64,000 nucleotides of DNA, taken from Centroberyx gerrardi (Eukaryota > Chordata > Actinopteri > Beryciformes > Berycidae). Below are positions 49,716 through 61,948 of this stretch, one piece after another; position 1 is the first letter of the stretch, and every line of letters begins with the position of its first letter. A model generated the notes under the pieces. That model saw only the letters and a list, made by a program, of their open reading frames with translations, did not search any database and had not been told where the DNA came from. Position numbers and translations under genes: made by a program. The stretch is from assembly GCF_048128805.1 (NCBI RefSeq), contig NC_136001.1, positions 5,411,001 to 5,475,000 of the forward strand. The letters run 5' to 3'.

Positions 49716-51840
49716 CCCTATTACTGTTTACTTTTCATTGTATCGAAACGTTGCATTAAATTCTTTGGGAACTTGTATTCAGTGTGCGGACACCCTTCCT
49801 TGTCTCTCTGTAAGTTGCTGATTTTGTCCTGCACCTGTACCCAAGTTGGGTTGGATGTGCACACCATTCTACTTTTTTTTTTTACACCCATTAAATGCAC
49901 CACATGTGATGCAAATCCCACACTCCAGCAGTTGAATGTTAACTTTTCCTCTCAAAAGTTCAACGGTGCCAATAACCCAACTGATCCAGAGAGGGGAATA
50001 TGGCAGAGTGGAGAAGCTTTTAAGATGGAGAATGCTAATCTCCCAAATGAGCATTGTCATCTCACGTGGCGGCCAAAGAAGTGTAGCACATCTGTCGTTC
50101 ATCTATGTCCCAAAGGTCTACAATCTCTCAAATATACTCAATTTCACATAATGGTGATGATTAGAGGAAAGGAACCCATTAAAAAATGGATGCAATGGCT
50201 TTGTCTAATTCCTGCTTTCTGTTAACTTTTTGATTATTTAATTTCCAGTCAATCGGCCATTCGGTACAGATTGTTTATTTTTTGGCGTCAAACAATAACG
50301 TTAAATTATTATTTAACTGAAAATTACACAAAAGCCTCCAACTCTAAGTATAATATCAAATCTATCAGTATTTAATTTGTCCACTCTTTACTTTTGTGCA
50401 CCCTACTGTCACTTTAACTCTTCCATCCTTCCAGTCTTAAAACCAACAAAAGTTGTTCCCAAAGTGTCCCTGACATCATGTTAGCACACTTTCCCTTCAA
50501 CAGCGACACTAACATTCACACAAACGGCCCAAACACACCTGAGCTGCCTCGCACATTTCTCTCTCATGTGCCTCTGAAATGGCTAAAGGCAACATTTCTG
50601 ATGTGATTTGATGGAAGACAATACACTTGCATAAGGAAGGTGAGAGTCAAAGGAAAATAAGTGAAAGAACAGGAGTTCCACCGTGCAAGACCTGCAAAAC
50701 TATCACCATGAGACAGACAGCAAAGCTTTCATCTTTGAGAGAGGGAAAAAAACAAGCTGCAATCCTGCTTCAGATCTGAAAAAGTCTCCCGGAAAGAATG
50801 GAAGCTGTAAGAAAGGCAAAAGGGCGGACACATTAAATACTGAAAAAAATGATTTAGTTGTGGATGCTTTTGTGAAATTTTGTGTTAAATATGTTTCCTG
50901 CATTTTTTTCTGACACTGAAAAACTAAAAAAACTTTTGCCATTTTGACTGGAAATTAAATAAATGAAAGGGTGGTCTCTGACTTTTGCACAGTACTATAT
51001 AAATATAAAAACTATATGGTCTGAAGGTAGAGATAACCACACGTACAAAAAGGGGCACAGAGGCCATCCATATACTATCAGTAATAAACACAGTAATCAA
51101 TACAGACAGTACCAATACATAATATAGGCTACCTAAAAGTGACAATTGAGATGTCCACGCACAGTTTGCAAAAGAAAAAATAAAGTCACAGAATACATGT
51201 GGACAAGAGCAGGTGAACATCAGGTATGGGTCACAAAGCAAGGCTGGGAAGATCAACTGACTTGACAAATGACTAGATCGAAATGGATATTTGGAAGGGT
51301 TCCAGCCCAAATTGGCAAATTCTCAAATGTTAAAGTTTCAGTTGTGACTGAATGTTCTTATCATTTATATGTCAACTTTGGGATAGACGGGCACTGATTC
51401 CGTCATCCAAGTGATCAAACTATGCACCGACAGTTATAATAATCCTACATAAAATAAAATCATTCTAAAATAAATTAGGATATAGGTTACATAACATGGG
51501 CTAAAGGATAGAGCAAGTCAGCCAGGAGAATGAAAAATATGATTTCTGGTCAGAACTTTCAAAATAAAACCCCAAATAAAACCAACATGTGCTGCAATGT
51601 TTTGAGGCCTGAATGCATTCCTATTGGCCAGTCAGCCGGTTGTTGTCAACCCAGAGGGCATTCCCCGTATCCTCAAGGTTCAAGTTTGTCTGCACCTCCA
51701 GACAAAATATACAACCATTAACCTGAAGGTGCTGACGTTAACTAGTGACGTTGCAAGTTAGAGAATAGCACTGACTGCAATGTTAACTATGGGATCTGTT
51801 GTCTTTCTATATGTCACACACACTGTATGTACTTTGTACA
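49714..51840. other. Repeat-derived region without a gene
   Basis: Several mid-length ORFs on both strands overlap each other and match nothing I know. GGTCTCTGACTTTTGCACAG at about 50973 is the terminal phrase of a fish Tc1-like element; its partner end was not located. Confidence 0.45.
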
Positions 51841-51844
51841 GGTA

Positions 51845-52220
51845 AGGACTCGTAAGTCAGACTCGAGTCACAATTTGAATTGCTTGAGACTTGACTTGGG
51901 TTCTGGTGACTTGGGACTTGACTCTGACTTGTACTTTGATGACTTGAAAAGGTTTCTAAAGTCTTGACTTGAGATCTTGTGTTTGTGTAAATGACTTAGA
52001 TTGAAAGTGATGAGATTTGTTGTTTGTTGACGACTGAATTTAAATTCTGTTTTCTGAATTTGTATGGAATGATTGAATTTATTGAAGTTGAAACTGATTC
52101 TAGAAATCAAACTCATGATGCTCTTACCAAGTTTTTATCCTATTAAAACCATATTGCATTGAAAAGCCCTAGATATTTAGACTTGACATTAATGACATGG
52201 ACTTGACTTGGACTTGACTT
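51845..52220. repeat. 'AAGTCTCAAGTC' dispersed repeat, copy 2 (inverted to copy 1)
   Basis: 52061-52180 is nearly identical to the reverse complement of 12286-12405, and the flanks on the left consist of GACTTG phrases. The ORF at 51868-52116 is repeat text. Confidence 0.7.
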
Positions 52221-52449
52221 GGTGAGGAGAACAAACAAGAGCCAATGAGGAGAACACCAAGGAATGAATGAAACCAAGGAGAAACCCTGCCAGTGACCAT
52301 ACCGACGGCAGAGTTTCATTTGGATAAACTGGGTGAATACATTGAAATTGCTGGATTTTATTGGAAACTACTTATTTTTCCTGGATTGAAAAATAAGTAG
52401 GTTGATTATCCGATCGGATTAAGTGCACTGTCTACCTTGTGGTTTAGTG

Positions 52450-52653
52450 CAGTGGTTCTCAACATGGGGTCCGGGGACCACCAGGGGTCCTTGAGGGGGT
52501 TCCAGTGGGTCCCCAGCAAACTGATCAATTGTTAAACTTCATCATTATTTAATTCACTAGAAGTTAACACAATTAGAGAGTGTAGAAGAGTCCGTGGCCC
52601 TGATGTGGACTAAATGAGGGGGTCCTTGATATGAAAAAGGTTGAGAATCACTG
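52450..52653. mobile_element. Short hAT-type element, copy A
   Basis: It starts CAGTGGTTCTCAACATGGGG and ends AAAGGTTGAGAATCACTG. Flanks are GTTTAGTG and CTTTAGTG, a 7-of-8 match expected for an aged 8-bp target duplication. The interior has GTCCGGGGACCACCAGGGGT, shared with copy B. Confidence 0.85.
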
Positions 52654-52659
52654 CTTTAG

Positions 52660-53772
52660 TGGATTGTCAACGAGGTGGAGGTAGGTGCGTTCACAAACGC
52701 TATCTATAGCTCCATAGATAAACTCCTCTCAAAAACGGACTACTTGGAAAATCAATCAAGGCGCAACAACATTGTTTTAGAAGGCCTTCCTGATGCAAAA
52801 AATGAAACCTGGCAGGAATCAGAGTTCAAATTTAACCGCACATTGTAGGGAGCTAACAACATCTACAACAATTAACTGTCACAGCATTATCCCCATCCAT
52901 TGATACACATCCACTCTCATGTCTAACTCAAATGTTTTCTCAACCTCCCCTAGAACAGTGGTTCTCAACGTGGGGTCCGGGGACCACCAGGGGTCCTTGG
53001 GGGGGTTCCAGGGGGTCCCCAGAAAATGGATGAATTGTTAAACTTCACCATTATTTCATTTACAAGAAGTTAACATGATTAGAGAATGTAGAAGAAAAGA
53101 CTGTTTTGATCATAGTTTCACTGTTATCTCTCTACCTACAATACAGATAGTCATGGAATTCTGGACAAAATCATATCTAACAATAAAAATATTCTCAGAT
53201 TTGGGTCAGAGAGACAAAATCTCATCAAATGGGGGTCTGTGGCCCTAATGTGGACTAAATTAGGGGTCGTTGATAGGAAAAAGGTTGAGAATCACTGCCC
53301 TAGAAGTCCCACTGCCAACTGTTCCAAATGTCAAAAGATCATGAAATGTCACAAAACCTGTGGCCTCTGTAAAAAAGGATTTCATGTTAAATCTATCACA
53401 GTAATGAATTGCGACTTGTGGAAATCATGGACTTGTGACCTTCTATAACATAGTCTACTGGAAGATGAGTTTTACTCCTCATTGTCGTCTCATGTCACTG
53501 CAAAATATGGCAGTTTTGAAAATATGTTATTCAACCCTTTTGATCTGAACACAGAAAAGGATACTATTCAAAATGAGTCTATAGATCCTGATGTGAACTT
53601 CCTCTCTGTTGTGAAACACAAACTGGGTCTCTGTAACGAGGGAATCCGCTAATTCACTTCCATCAGAATCCAGTCCTCTCTCCGTGCTTCTTCTTAATAT
53701 TCGAAGCCTTCTTAAGAAATGATGAATACCTTTCTCATTATCTAACATCCCTAAAATATAACTAGATATTGT
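52660..53772 (+). mobile_element. LINE ORF1 region, interrupted by a hAT copy
   Basis: Plus-strand text reads DYLENQSRRNNIVLEGLPD before the hAT insertion. After it come a cysteine-rich CSKCQKIMKCHKTCGLC, then FHVKS and DLWKSWTCDL, then LLLNIRSLLKK near 53690, which looks like the start of the endonuclease ORF. There are stops and frameshifts. The LINE is cut off at about 53772 where retrovirus-like sequence begins on the other strand. Confidence 0.7.
52956..53297. mobile_element. hAT-type element, copy B, perfect 8-bp duplication
   Basis: It starts CAGTGGTTCTCAACGTGGGG and ends AAGGTTGAGAATCACTG. CCCTAGAA flanks both sides exactly (52948-52955, 53298-53305). It is inserted in the LINE ORF1 region. 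The 140 bp extra relative to copy A show that A is internally deleted. Confidence 0.9.
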
Positions 53773-55136
53773 AGCTCCACTATCTACCAGCATAGTTACT
53801 CTTTTGCCTCCTATCTGCACTGGTAATGTTGGATCTTCCTTTGTAGAATGTGATAATTCTGACTGCTTGAGTCACACAGGTGGGACTGATCTGTCTGTGG
53901 CCCCCCTAGTGTTGAGCTTGCTGTGGATGTTGTACTGAGAAATCTGCAGCCGTCGAGGCTGGTAAAGGCGGGGGAGGTGGTAAGGCTAGAAACTGCTGCT
54001 GTTGTTGTTGTTGTTGTTGTATTCTATTTTTAGATCTACAATCTCTAGCCCAGTGCCCAAAGTTTCTGCACTTTCTTTCGATTTGAGTTGAAAGGTCTGG
54101 TCTGGGAGTTTTGATTCTGTTGAGTCCATGTTTGCTGTACCATGGTGTTTAGGACTCCTGATTCATTTGTTCTGTCAAAAATCCCCTGCCTGCACAGATT
54201 GGTGGCTTCCTGTTATCACTACACCAAATTCTTTTTCTTGCCATTCCACACAGGATAGCTTGTAAGCTGCTTTATCCCTGCACTATTTTCCCATACTGTC
54301 TTGAATCTTTGCAGAAATTCTACGGTTTCCCTGTAAACATGATGTCAACTTGCTGAAGTCTCCATGTGTTCTTGCACTATTATTGATGGCTGTTTTACAT
54401 GGTCCTTCCAATCACTCTTTTCTAGTAAGATTATCTGCGTTGGACATTGCAACCCAATCACCATCTCCTGTCGCCTGAGGGAAAGTGAAATTTGTTTCAA
54501 CTGCAGACCACTCCCTACTGTATGCCAAAAACCATAGTTGACGCATGTCAGGGATTAAAGCATTGTAAAGGTTTGCAGTCTGGAATAGCCAATAGTGAAA
54601 AGTCGGTTTGGTGCATCATTTAACATTTGCCTCATCTCCATCGGGGTCCAGGGTTTGAGAATTGTGTGTCTCCTACCATTAATTTAGGGGCTAGTGTTAC
54701 AGGTGTCTGTTCCGGTGACATTACCTCTGGGGTTTGATTTACCTGAGCCTGAGGCATTTGTGGTTGTGACTTTCCCTGTTGGACTTGATCTATGGGTGCC
54801 TGTTGGGGTGGTAACTCGGGTTATTTCGGACACAACTTTAGAAACGGGTCTGACAGTTTTGTGTTTCCTGGTTTTTCTAGGTTCTCCTTCTGAGTCTGAC
54901 CTACATACTCGTTCCCCTTGCTCATCTTAGATCTGTATCAGACTTGTAACTGAGGCCTGATCCATTCTTATACTTTCACCTCTACACTCTATCTCTGTGT
55001 CTGAGTCTGTTTGGAAATGTTGTTGCTGTGGATGCCGGTGTGTGTGTTTGTGTGTCTTGTGGCTAGGGCCCGCCTGGGCTGTAAGCTGTGTGTGTACATT
55101 GCAGCCTTCTCCAAAACAACTCAAATTGCAGGACAC
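53773..55136 (-). mobile_element. Endogenous retrovirus-like gag to protease fragment, decayed
   Basis: Minus-strand text, read from 55136 downward, gives a polar gag-like segment and a capsid-like segment near 54600-54650. A CCHC zinc-knuckle pattern with a following glutamine run lies around 53990-54080. Last comes the start of an aspartic protease with the active-site motif VDSGAT, at about 53775-53792. Frames are broken and the element stops immediately after that motif, where antisense LINE sequence begins. No LTR is identified. It is a non-functional relic. Confidence 0.7.
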
Positions 55137-55660
55137 CCGTCTTCAGTCTTCAAAAAATAACGGAAAATAACCATAAAATGTCTCCATGCAGCTCTCACAG
55201 CATGATCTAAGTCTTTTGAAGCCAACAGATCCCAAAGTGACTTGAAAAGACCGACATTTACACCTTTAGCTGAAATCGCCACTCTAGCTGTTATTTCAAA
55301 ATACGTCACCCAGCCTTGATAGGTAAGACTAGCTCGAATTAGCAGAAACAAGACTTCCGGTTTGGCCGTTTAGCCTTCAAAATAAAAGCGCGAGATTTAA
55401 AAATAGGTAGAAATACTGTTTTAAACCAATTACTTTGTATTTAATTGTCAAATTCAACAAGTGAGCACCCATATTAATGTTTGGCAAAATAGCATCAATT
55501 GGCCATAGTGCCCATCTTTCCTTCTGCCATTTCCATCAAATTGGTTTTCCCTTATATCAGCTGAACTGCCCATGATAAATATGTCAATATGTCGACACCT
55601 ATGTTTGATGGCCAAGGAAGACAATAGTACTAAGGAATACATCATAAACTGTTCAAATCA
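55137..55660. other. Spacer between retrovirus-like relic and zinc-finger gene
   Basis: AT-rich, with TTCAAAATAAAAGCGCGAG near 55375. No gene seen. Confidence 0.4.
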
Positions 55661-55664
55661 CTGT

Positions 55665-55798
55665 ACATACCACACTTTATTTCACAACAAACACTAAGAC
55701 ACACAAAACACACAATCATTGTACACTGTTTGAACCTGAAAGTCTTTACAGAAGGTCTGGCTGCTTTCCCGCTGTCAGAGGATTTCCACCCGTCTCAT
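55665..55798 (-). terminator. Probable short 3' UTR and polyadenylation signal of the zinc-finger gene
   Basis: AATAAA on the minus strand (TTTATT at 55676-55681) lies about 120 bp after the zinc-finger gene's stop codon. Confidence 0.5.
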
Positions 55799-57748
55799 TC
55801 ACTTGGAGTGCGGCGCTCGGCTCCAGCAGGCCCTTTCTCCGGTGTGGAGCCTAAAGTGGGTGTTGAGGTGGGCTGACTGGTTGAAGCACTTCCCGCACAC
55901 GTGGCAGCGGAAGGGTTTCTCCCCGGTGTGAATGCGGTGGTGCCTCTTCAGCATGCTGACCGTGGTGAAGCTCTTCCTGCACACCGCGCAGCTGTAGGGT
56001 TTCTCCTTGGTGTGCCAGCGCATGTGCACCTCCAGCTGGCAGGCGAAGCTGAAGCCCTTCCCGCACTCTTTGCAGCAGTGCCACTTCTGGATGCCCTGGG
56101 CTGGGTGAGAGGGCCGCGGCGGAGGCGGCTTCAGCGATCTCACGCTCTTGATCCGCAGCACGTGCGCGCTCTGCTTTCCGTTTGAGCGGGCCGATCCTTT
56201 CGTCTGCTGTCCCTCGGGTCCCGGTGGATGTTGTCTTTTCTGAATCCTGTCACTGTGCTCTGTGTCGGCATGAGAATCAATTTGAGCTGCTCTGACATGT
56301 GAATAAACAGTCAGCGAGGACGGTAAGCCGCTGGTTGGTTGGTATTTCCTGCTGTCTACTCCCTCGCTTTCAGTCTTGATGTCCTGGGATGCTATTGGAG
56401 GAGGGGAGACACTTTCTCTGTTACACACAGTTTGGGTGGGTGGAAGCTGTGACCTCTGTGGTGGTGCAACCTGACCACAGTTTCCCTCCGCGAGTGAAGA
56501 TGAGGTTCTTCCTTCATGTGGAAGATCCCTTTGAATGTTGCTGAGCTCGAGCTCTTCTTTAATTTGCAGTGGCGGCTCCACGCTGGCTCTCCATTCGGGC
56601 TCACAGGGCTGACCGTCTTCTTGGGGTTGGATAGAATGAGGTTCTGAAAGGTTACAAATATCACAGTCATGTGAAGTGTACAGTATTCGCACTAAGACAC
56701 AACACTGTGACTTTTCAATGCCTGATATGACAATCAGTTTACACACTATCACTCTGTCAGACACACACAAAAAAGTCAAAATAGATCCGTCGGTTGCTGT
56801 CAAAGTCTTCTGCTCAATCCCAGCCCCAATACACTCTGTTCTCACTCTCACCCAAACTCCATTCAAAAATCTGGCAATTTAATGTTGCCTTGCTTATCAG
56901 CAAACATACATACATTCATAGAACATGACTTAAGGCCTTTTCTTAATGCTGCCTTCAAATGGGCTCGTGTTTACCGTGTTCACGAGAAGAGTCCATATGA
57001 ACGCCCCCCTCCTGTGGTATTCACGACTTCGGAAGTGGAAATTTTCTGAAAGCTCCGAGTTCACGAGTCGTGTACACGACTTCCCATTTCGTAACCACGA
57101 GCTCATGAGTTCCATTTGAAGGCAGCATTAATCAACAGGTTCTACTAGTGAAGTTGGCATTCATATAACCCTCCAAACAGCAGTTATTTCAATATCATTT
57201 ACATTTTTAGAATTGCTTCCCACAGTCCTCTTCCATCAAAATGCTACACAGTGGAGGGCGGTATCAAACAGCGTGAACCAATTCCAAAAGTTGAGATTTT
57301 ATTGAAATAAAGTTCTGCTTAGTGGGTCATCTATGTGCCGAATCTATTAGAAGACACCAACGACTGAGGAAAGGTCTTCAGTCATGTTCTGTCAGATATG
57401 TACCTCTACCCATAAGCAAGGCGACATTAAACTGCCATATTTTGGAAGGATTTTGGCCTGACTTCGTTTCTATGCGAGAGTGAACGGAAGGTATAGGGGC
57501 TAGCTCATGTCAGTCAGAACAAGCAGGACAGAAAGTCACGAGCTAGTCGCCGTTTCTTTACCTGACTGAAGTAACAGGCGCTGAACGGCAACATTGAGGA
57601 GCCGTTTGAGCCGCTCATTTTCCTCTTTTGAGCGCAGGATTTCACTCTGGTACTCCACCACCGTCTCTTTAATCGCTCTGAAAATGTCGGCGGCGGCCGC
57701 TGTCAGTCTGTCGTTGAGGAACACGTTCAACAGCTCCAGTTTAGTCAT
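55799..57748 (-). CDS. C2H2 zinc-finger protein, two exons, 343 aa
   Basis: Exon 1 (57748-57562) encodes MTKLELLNVFLNDRLTAAAA then a charged helical stretch, EYQSEILRSKEENERLKRLL, likely coiled coil. This N-terminal module is typical of a large teleost zinc-finger family. Exon 2 (56643-55799) encodes an acidic, serine/proline-rich linker with PPLQIKEELE and IKTESEG (SUMO-consensus-like). It ends with three C2H2 fingers at about residues 257-335, with CKECGKGF, CAVCRKSF and CHVCGKCF each followed by HX3H, and TKEKPYS and TGEKPFR linkers. The junction is GT-AG, phase 1, and the total is 343 codons plus stop. An in-frame upstream ATG at 57835 would add 29 residues; I prefer 57748 because the family starts with MTKLELL. 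Presumably a nuclear DNA-binding regulator. Exact orthologue unknown. Confidence 0.88.
56943..57131. mobile_element. MITE flanked by TTAA in the zinc-finger gene intron
   Basis: TTAATGCTGCCTTCAAATGG at 56943 is matched exactly in reverse complement by CCATTTGAAGGCAGCATTAA ending at 57131. Inside, ACGAG and CTCGTG phrases are also arranged in opposite orientations. TTAA at both edges may be a piggyBac-style target duplication. Confidence 0.85.
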
Positions 57749-58076
57749 GTCTCCTGCTGCTGCTGTTTCCAGAGGAGGAGGAACGTCCTTCTGTTTACAT
57801 CTGCTCACCCGGAAGTAACGACACGCCGGCAACATGAGCGCGCTCTCTCAGAGCCACAGCGCCACCTCGTGGGCGGGGAACCACACAGCATGGCAGACAC
57901 GTTCTTCTCCCCTCCATTTATTTAAACAGACTAAATAAAAGTATATTCTTACCAGAGGTGTGAACAAGTCAGTCTCAAGTGTAAATGTAGATTCAGTTCA
58001 ATTCAGTTTATTTGCACATATAAAAAAAAAGAACAGATAACAAACAAGAAATATATATACATAATAAAAAAAAAAA

Positions 58077-58118
<42 letters not shown>

Positions 58119-58160
58119 GTACATGTGCAGGTGAGGTAAAAAACCAAAGATGAGTTTATG
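57749..58160. other. Upstream of the zinc-finger gene; promoter and AAT repeat
   Basis: GC-rich sequence up to about 57890 (CGCGCTCTCTCAGAGCCACA) fits a promoter. An AAT microsatellite runs about 58079-58117. No TATA box is assigned. Confidence 0.4.
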
Positions 58161-58164
58161 TCAA

Positions 58165-58930
58165 AACCTCACCGAGGTTATACTAATTAAGTTACAATCA
58201 TTGAGAGTTCATTTAAAGTAATTACAATAAAGAAAATGCAATTTCATGCATTTAAGGAGGGAGATAAATCTGCTAAATAAGAACATTTCTTCCAAACTGT
58301 GACCCCTCTATCTTGAACTGACCTCTTGAGGTGTGGCACAGTGGGAGGTGAAGGTTTTTTGACTGCCTTGACGCCGTAGGAGTGAATAAGACTGGAAACA
58401 CCCCGGCAAGAGGCTATTCATTCGTTTGAGCTTGAGCATGAAAGCACGCGTTTGCAAGATGTTGATATCAAAAATTGTCAGAAGATGGAGTTTCATAAAC
58501 AGAGGTGCAGATGGCTCTGAAGATTTTGAGAAGGTAGCTGTCCTGACAAACCTTTTTAATATATTTTTTTGTAGGTAGCCTAGAGGAATAAGTACTTGCC
58601 CACACAGCATTACAATAAGTGAGGTGAGGATATATCAAGCTAGTATAAAGTTAAAAAGCAAGCTTGATTCATTAGAGGACACATTTTCCTTATAATACCA
58701 ATGGATTTAGAGATTTTTCTGCATAGATTTTTCTCACCAGTAAGTAGGCCTACTCCCAGAAATCTGGTGGATGAGCCCATATTGATATCTTTTTCTTCAA
58801 TATAGAATTTTGTCTCCTCTTCGCAATATTTCTTTTTACCGGCAAAAATGATGAAGTTAGATTTCTTAACATGTAAGGATAACTTATTGATATGGAACCA
58901 TTTTGAGTAAGCAATGAGCAGTGGTGTAGT
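58165..58930 (-). mobile_element. LINE reverse transcriptase, C-terminal and 3' part
   Basis: Minus-strand reading gives WFHINKLSLHVKKSNFIIF, then KKKYCEEETKFYIEEKDIN and GSSTRFLGV, then FKIEGS near the 3' end. These are the late reverse-transcriptase and post-RT regions of a non-LTR element. Frameshifts break it. It continues the LINE at 60110-62175 across an inserted block. Confidence 0.75.
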
Positions 58931-60108
58931 GGTGCCTGGAGAAGTGGGTATACTCTTAATTTATGCCCCAAATTTTTTTTTTAAAGCGGCCCGTCCGGCA
59001 AAGGATAAACGCCCTATGTTATAAACAGTGACATGTAAGACTACTCTTGCATATTTAGTTCACCCAAAAATGGGCCAGTAGTATTTGCACATTGTCACTT
59101 AACTTCTGCTGCTTGACTTCAGGGAGTAAGGATCATTATGAAATTAACATTAGCCACAGAAGAGGTGCAGATTTTGCAATCAATACTGGCCCACAGACTA
59201 TAGGGTGAGACAACTACATAATTATGCATTTTGAGTGAACTATTCCTTATTCCTTAGTCCATCCACACATGAAAATTGGACAACTATTCTCTCACCTTGC
59301 AAGTAGTCTATGGGCCAGTAGTTTCTTTTGTAAACTGTCTCTTGGAACAGCTGATTTGCAACAGATAGTGTAGGCCAGAGTGTGCCACCATTATAAAATT
59401 AACATTATTTGTCAAGGGGCAGTTTGCAAATATTACTGGTCCTACACAGGCCTAATGCATGAATATAAGATATATTCAAGATGAGGCAAACATGGTGTTT
59501 CAGTCAGAGATTAGTTTATTTTTAACAAACATTCAGAATGACACAGCCGATTTTCAAAATAAAATATTTCAAAACTGAATTTGACAATTCTCAATACATG
59601 TTCACAAACCAACTTTAGGGAAGCAAAGATTGCCCAGGTGCTGGTAACAGATTACTGAGTGTACTTTTAAGCCCAGAGCATTTCAAGAAATGGTTCTCCC
59701 CAAATGAAAATTCAGTCATAATCTGTTCAACTAAATATTACCTCAAAGTCAATTTAACCATAGGATCTGCAAACATGGTGAGTCATACCCAGCCTTTTCT
59801 CAAACTATTATGGAGCCATCTCATTACAGCAATGTCAAAGCAAGAAATAACATATTGAACAATGGCACTGTGCATCTACAGGTCTAATATTTAGCTTACT
59901 ATCATCTACAATTTTAATCACCGATGACTCTAATTGGAGGTGTGCCCGGCAGCACTGTGGCATGAGACTGACTATGACTGGATGCTAATCATGTGACCAG
60001 CGTATTGTCAGTCGCTGCGTTTACATGCACTTAAGTAACCTGGTATTGTCGGCGTGCTGCAGAAAACTGATTTTTTAAACATCATGTAAGCAAATACTTC
60101 AGAGAGTA
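58931..60108. mobile_element. Sequence inserted in the LINE reverse transcriptase
   Basis: The LINE frame ends at about 58930 and resumes at about 60110. GAGTAAG is present at both edges (about 58904 and 60102). The insert begins with CAGTGGTGTAGTGGTGCCTG, a recognisable fish repeat start. No coding sequence. Class is not settled. Confidence 0.45.
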
Positions 60109-60322
60109 AGTACTGCTATGAGGCCATTGTTTGCCTCTTTCATAAGAGTCCTGAGATTTCTGTTGGAAAGAACAAGATTGGTATCGTCTGCAAATAAAAT
60201 AGGTAATAGTATTTGAAACTGCAGCAATGTAATTTATGTAAATCAAAAATAACAGTGGTCCAAGGATGGATCCTTGAGGTACCCCACATTTTATTGTGGA
60301 TCTGTTGGATTCACAGCCTTTG

Positions 60323-60741
60323 CATGGGCGGAAATTACGGGGGGGACAGGGGGGTCCGGACCCCCCCTTCCTGGGAAAAACAGTGAGTTGTCCCCCTCAA
60401 TATATCATTGTAAACATAACTATATAATTTTAAATAATATAATAATATGCATTGAAAGCACTTGTGCTAATTATAGACACAAAACAATGCGTTTTTAAGT
60501 TTCGAAAGATTGTGCACCGAAACGCCAAGTAGAAAGACCCCAGTAATATCAAAGGCAATTTGATAAAATCTTCATAAGAAAGGAATGAAGTGCTTATGGA
60601 AATGTTTCATAATGGACCTCTATATACATTTAATACAACAGTACTTTTGGTGGCACCTTTGGTGTCCCCTTCAGGAATTGCTCTTGAGAAATTTTTCTGT
60701 TTATTGTCCCCCCCAACAGTGAAATGAAATATCCGCCCTTG
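60323..60741. mobile_element. 419-bp hAT-type element nested in the LINE
   Basis: AGCCTTTG flanks both sides exactly (60315-60322 and 60742-60749). The element starts CATGGGCGGAAATTACGG and its other end reads, in reverse complement, CAAGGGCGGATATTTC. The interior has runs of G and C. No transposase. Confidence 0.9.
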
Positions 60742-61329
60742 AGCCTTTGGCTAAAACACATGCTTTCTATTACTTAGGTAGTTTTTGAGCCAACTGTTAA
60801 CTTTGCCCTGAAAGCCATGACGATATCATTTTGAAATTAAGATCTTTTGATTCACTGTGTCAAAAGCTTTTGATAGATCTAAAAATGTCCCCAGGGCAAA
60901 TTCATTATTATCAAGTGCTGTGGAAATCTCATCAAGAAGTTGTAGTAATGCCATATATGCAGAGCAGTTTTTTCGGAAACCATAGTGGTGGACATATATT
61001 ATGTTATTTAAATTCAGATGATTGAGGATTCTTTTGTAAACAATTTTTTCAAGAATTTTAGAAAAGCATGGTAAAATTGAAATAGGACGGTAGTTTGTGA
61101 ACGAACTAGGATCATCTGCCTTAGAAAGGGGAATGACCTTCGCAAGTTTGAGGTCATTTGGTGCAACGGCAGTTTTCATGGAGGCAGCAGAAATATGTGT
61201 TAGTGGTTCAATGATGGACAGTCTTACCTCCTGTACTAGGGAGGCGCAAATCATGCCCAGCTGCTGAATCTTTGAAATGAATTATAATATCACTGATTTC
61301 TTTAGAGTCAGGAGACTCAAATGAACCTA

Positions 61330-61948
61330 AAGGATAAGGCTGGTGTTTTTTAATGCATTGCTTACCGTCAACAAATCCTATGAAAATAACAAAATCAGCA
61401 ATGATTTTGTTTTGCCAACAAGTCTCGTCCATGTAGCCGGTGCCCAATGAAGCCATGTCCCAGCAGCCATAGAACTCCATTGTTTTAAAAAAGGATTATA
61501 AACACGTCAAAGAGCCATGCCGTTGCTCTGGGCAACATATTTCATCATCACGATGCACCGGGCCGGCCGACTTTTTCCTCAGACAACTTAATAAGCCGGC
61601 TGTAAACACGTTTGCGATCTCAGGAAAGTAGTTCCGTAGCACCGAAAATAGTCCCCGGCGTAATGAAGAATTTGTTCCCATTTGAATTTGATTTGGTAAG
61701 AACTACAACAGTCTGACTTTTCATGGTAACAGTTAGCGATTTTTATAATTGAAACTCTGTCTTTGTGAGCTGTATTTCAAGGTTTTTAGCTTACAATTGG
61801 AGCCAATGACTTCCGGGTTGACGGCTAAAAACGGTACATGGGAAGTCAGAAAGTAACGGGAGTAGAGCAAACGCATTGTTGATTTTGTTATTTTCATAGG
61901 ATTTTGTTGACGGTAAGCAATGCATTAAAAAACACCAGCCTTATCCTT
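61330..61948. mobile_element. 619-bp MITE with long inverted ends nested in the LINE
   Basis: The first about 75 bp (AAGGATAAGGCTGGTG, then TGCATTGCTTACCGTCAACA) recur in reverse complement at the right end. TA flanks both sides (61328-61329, 61949-61950). Removing the element restores the LINE frame across LL-GSFESPD, which proves insertion. Likely mariner-type. Confidence 0.9.

Noticed and set aside
49150..49759. ORFs of 167 and 183 aa as host genes
   Set aside because: The minus strand here is Penelope-like coding split by a frameshift, and the plus ORF is its shadow.
53527..53820. 97-aa minus ORF with VDSGAT as a real small protease gene
   Set aside because: Only the N-terminal part is retrovirus-like; the rest is antisense LINE sequence joined at a junction.
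61208..61480. 90-aa ORF starting MEFYGCWDM as a gene
   Set aside because: It begins inside the MITE and runs into LINE coding, so it is a chimera of the insertion.
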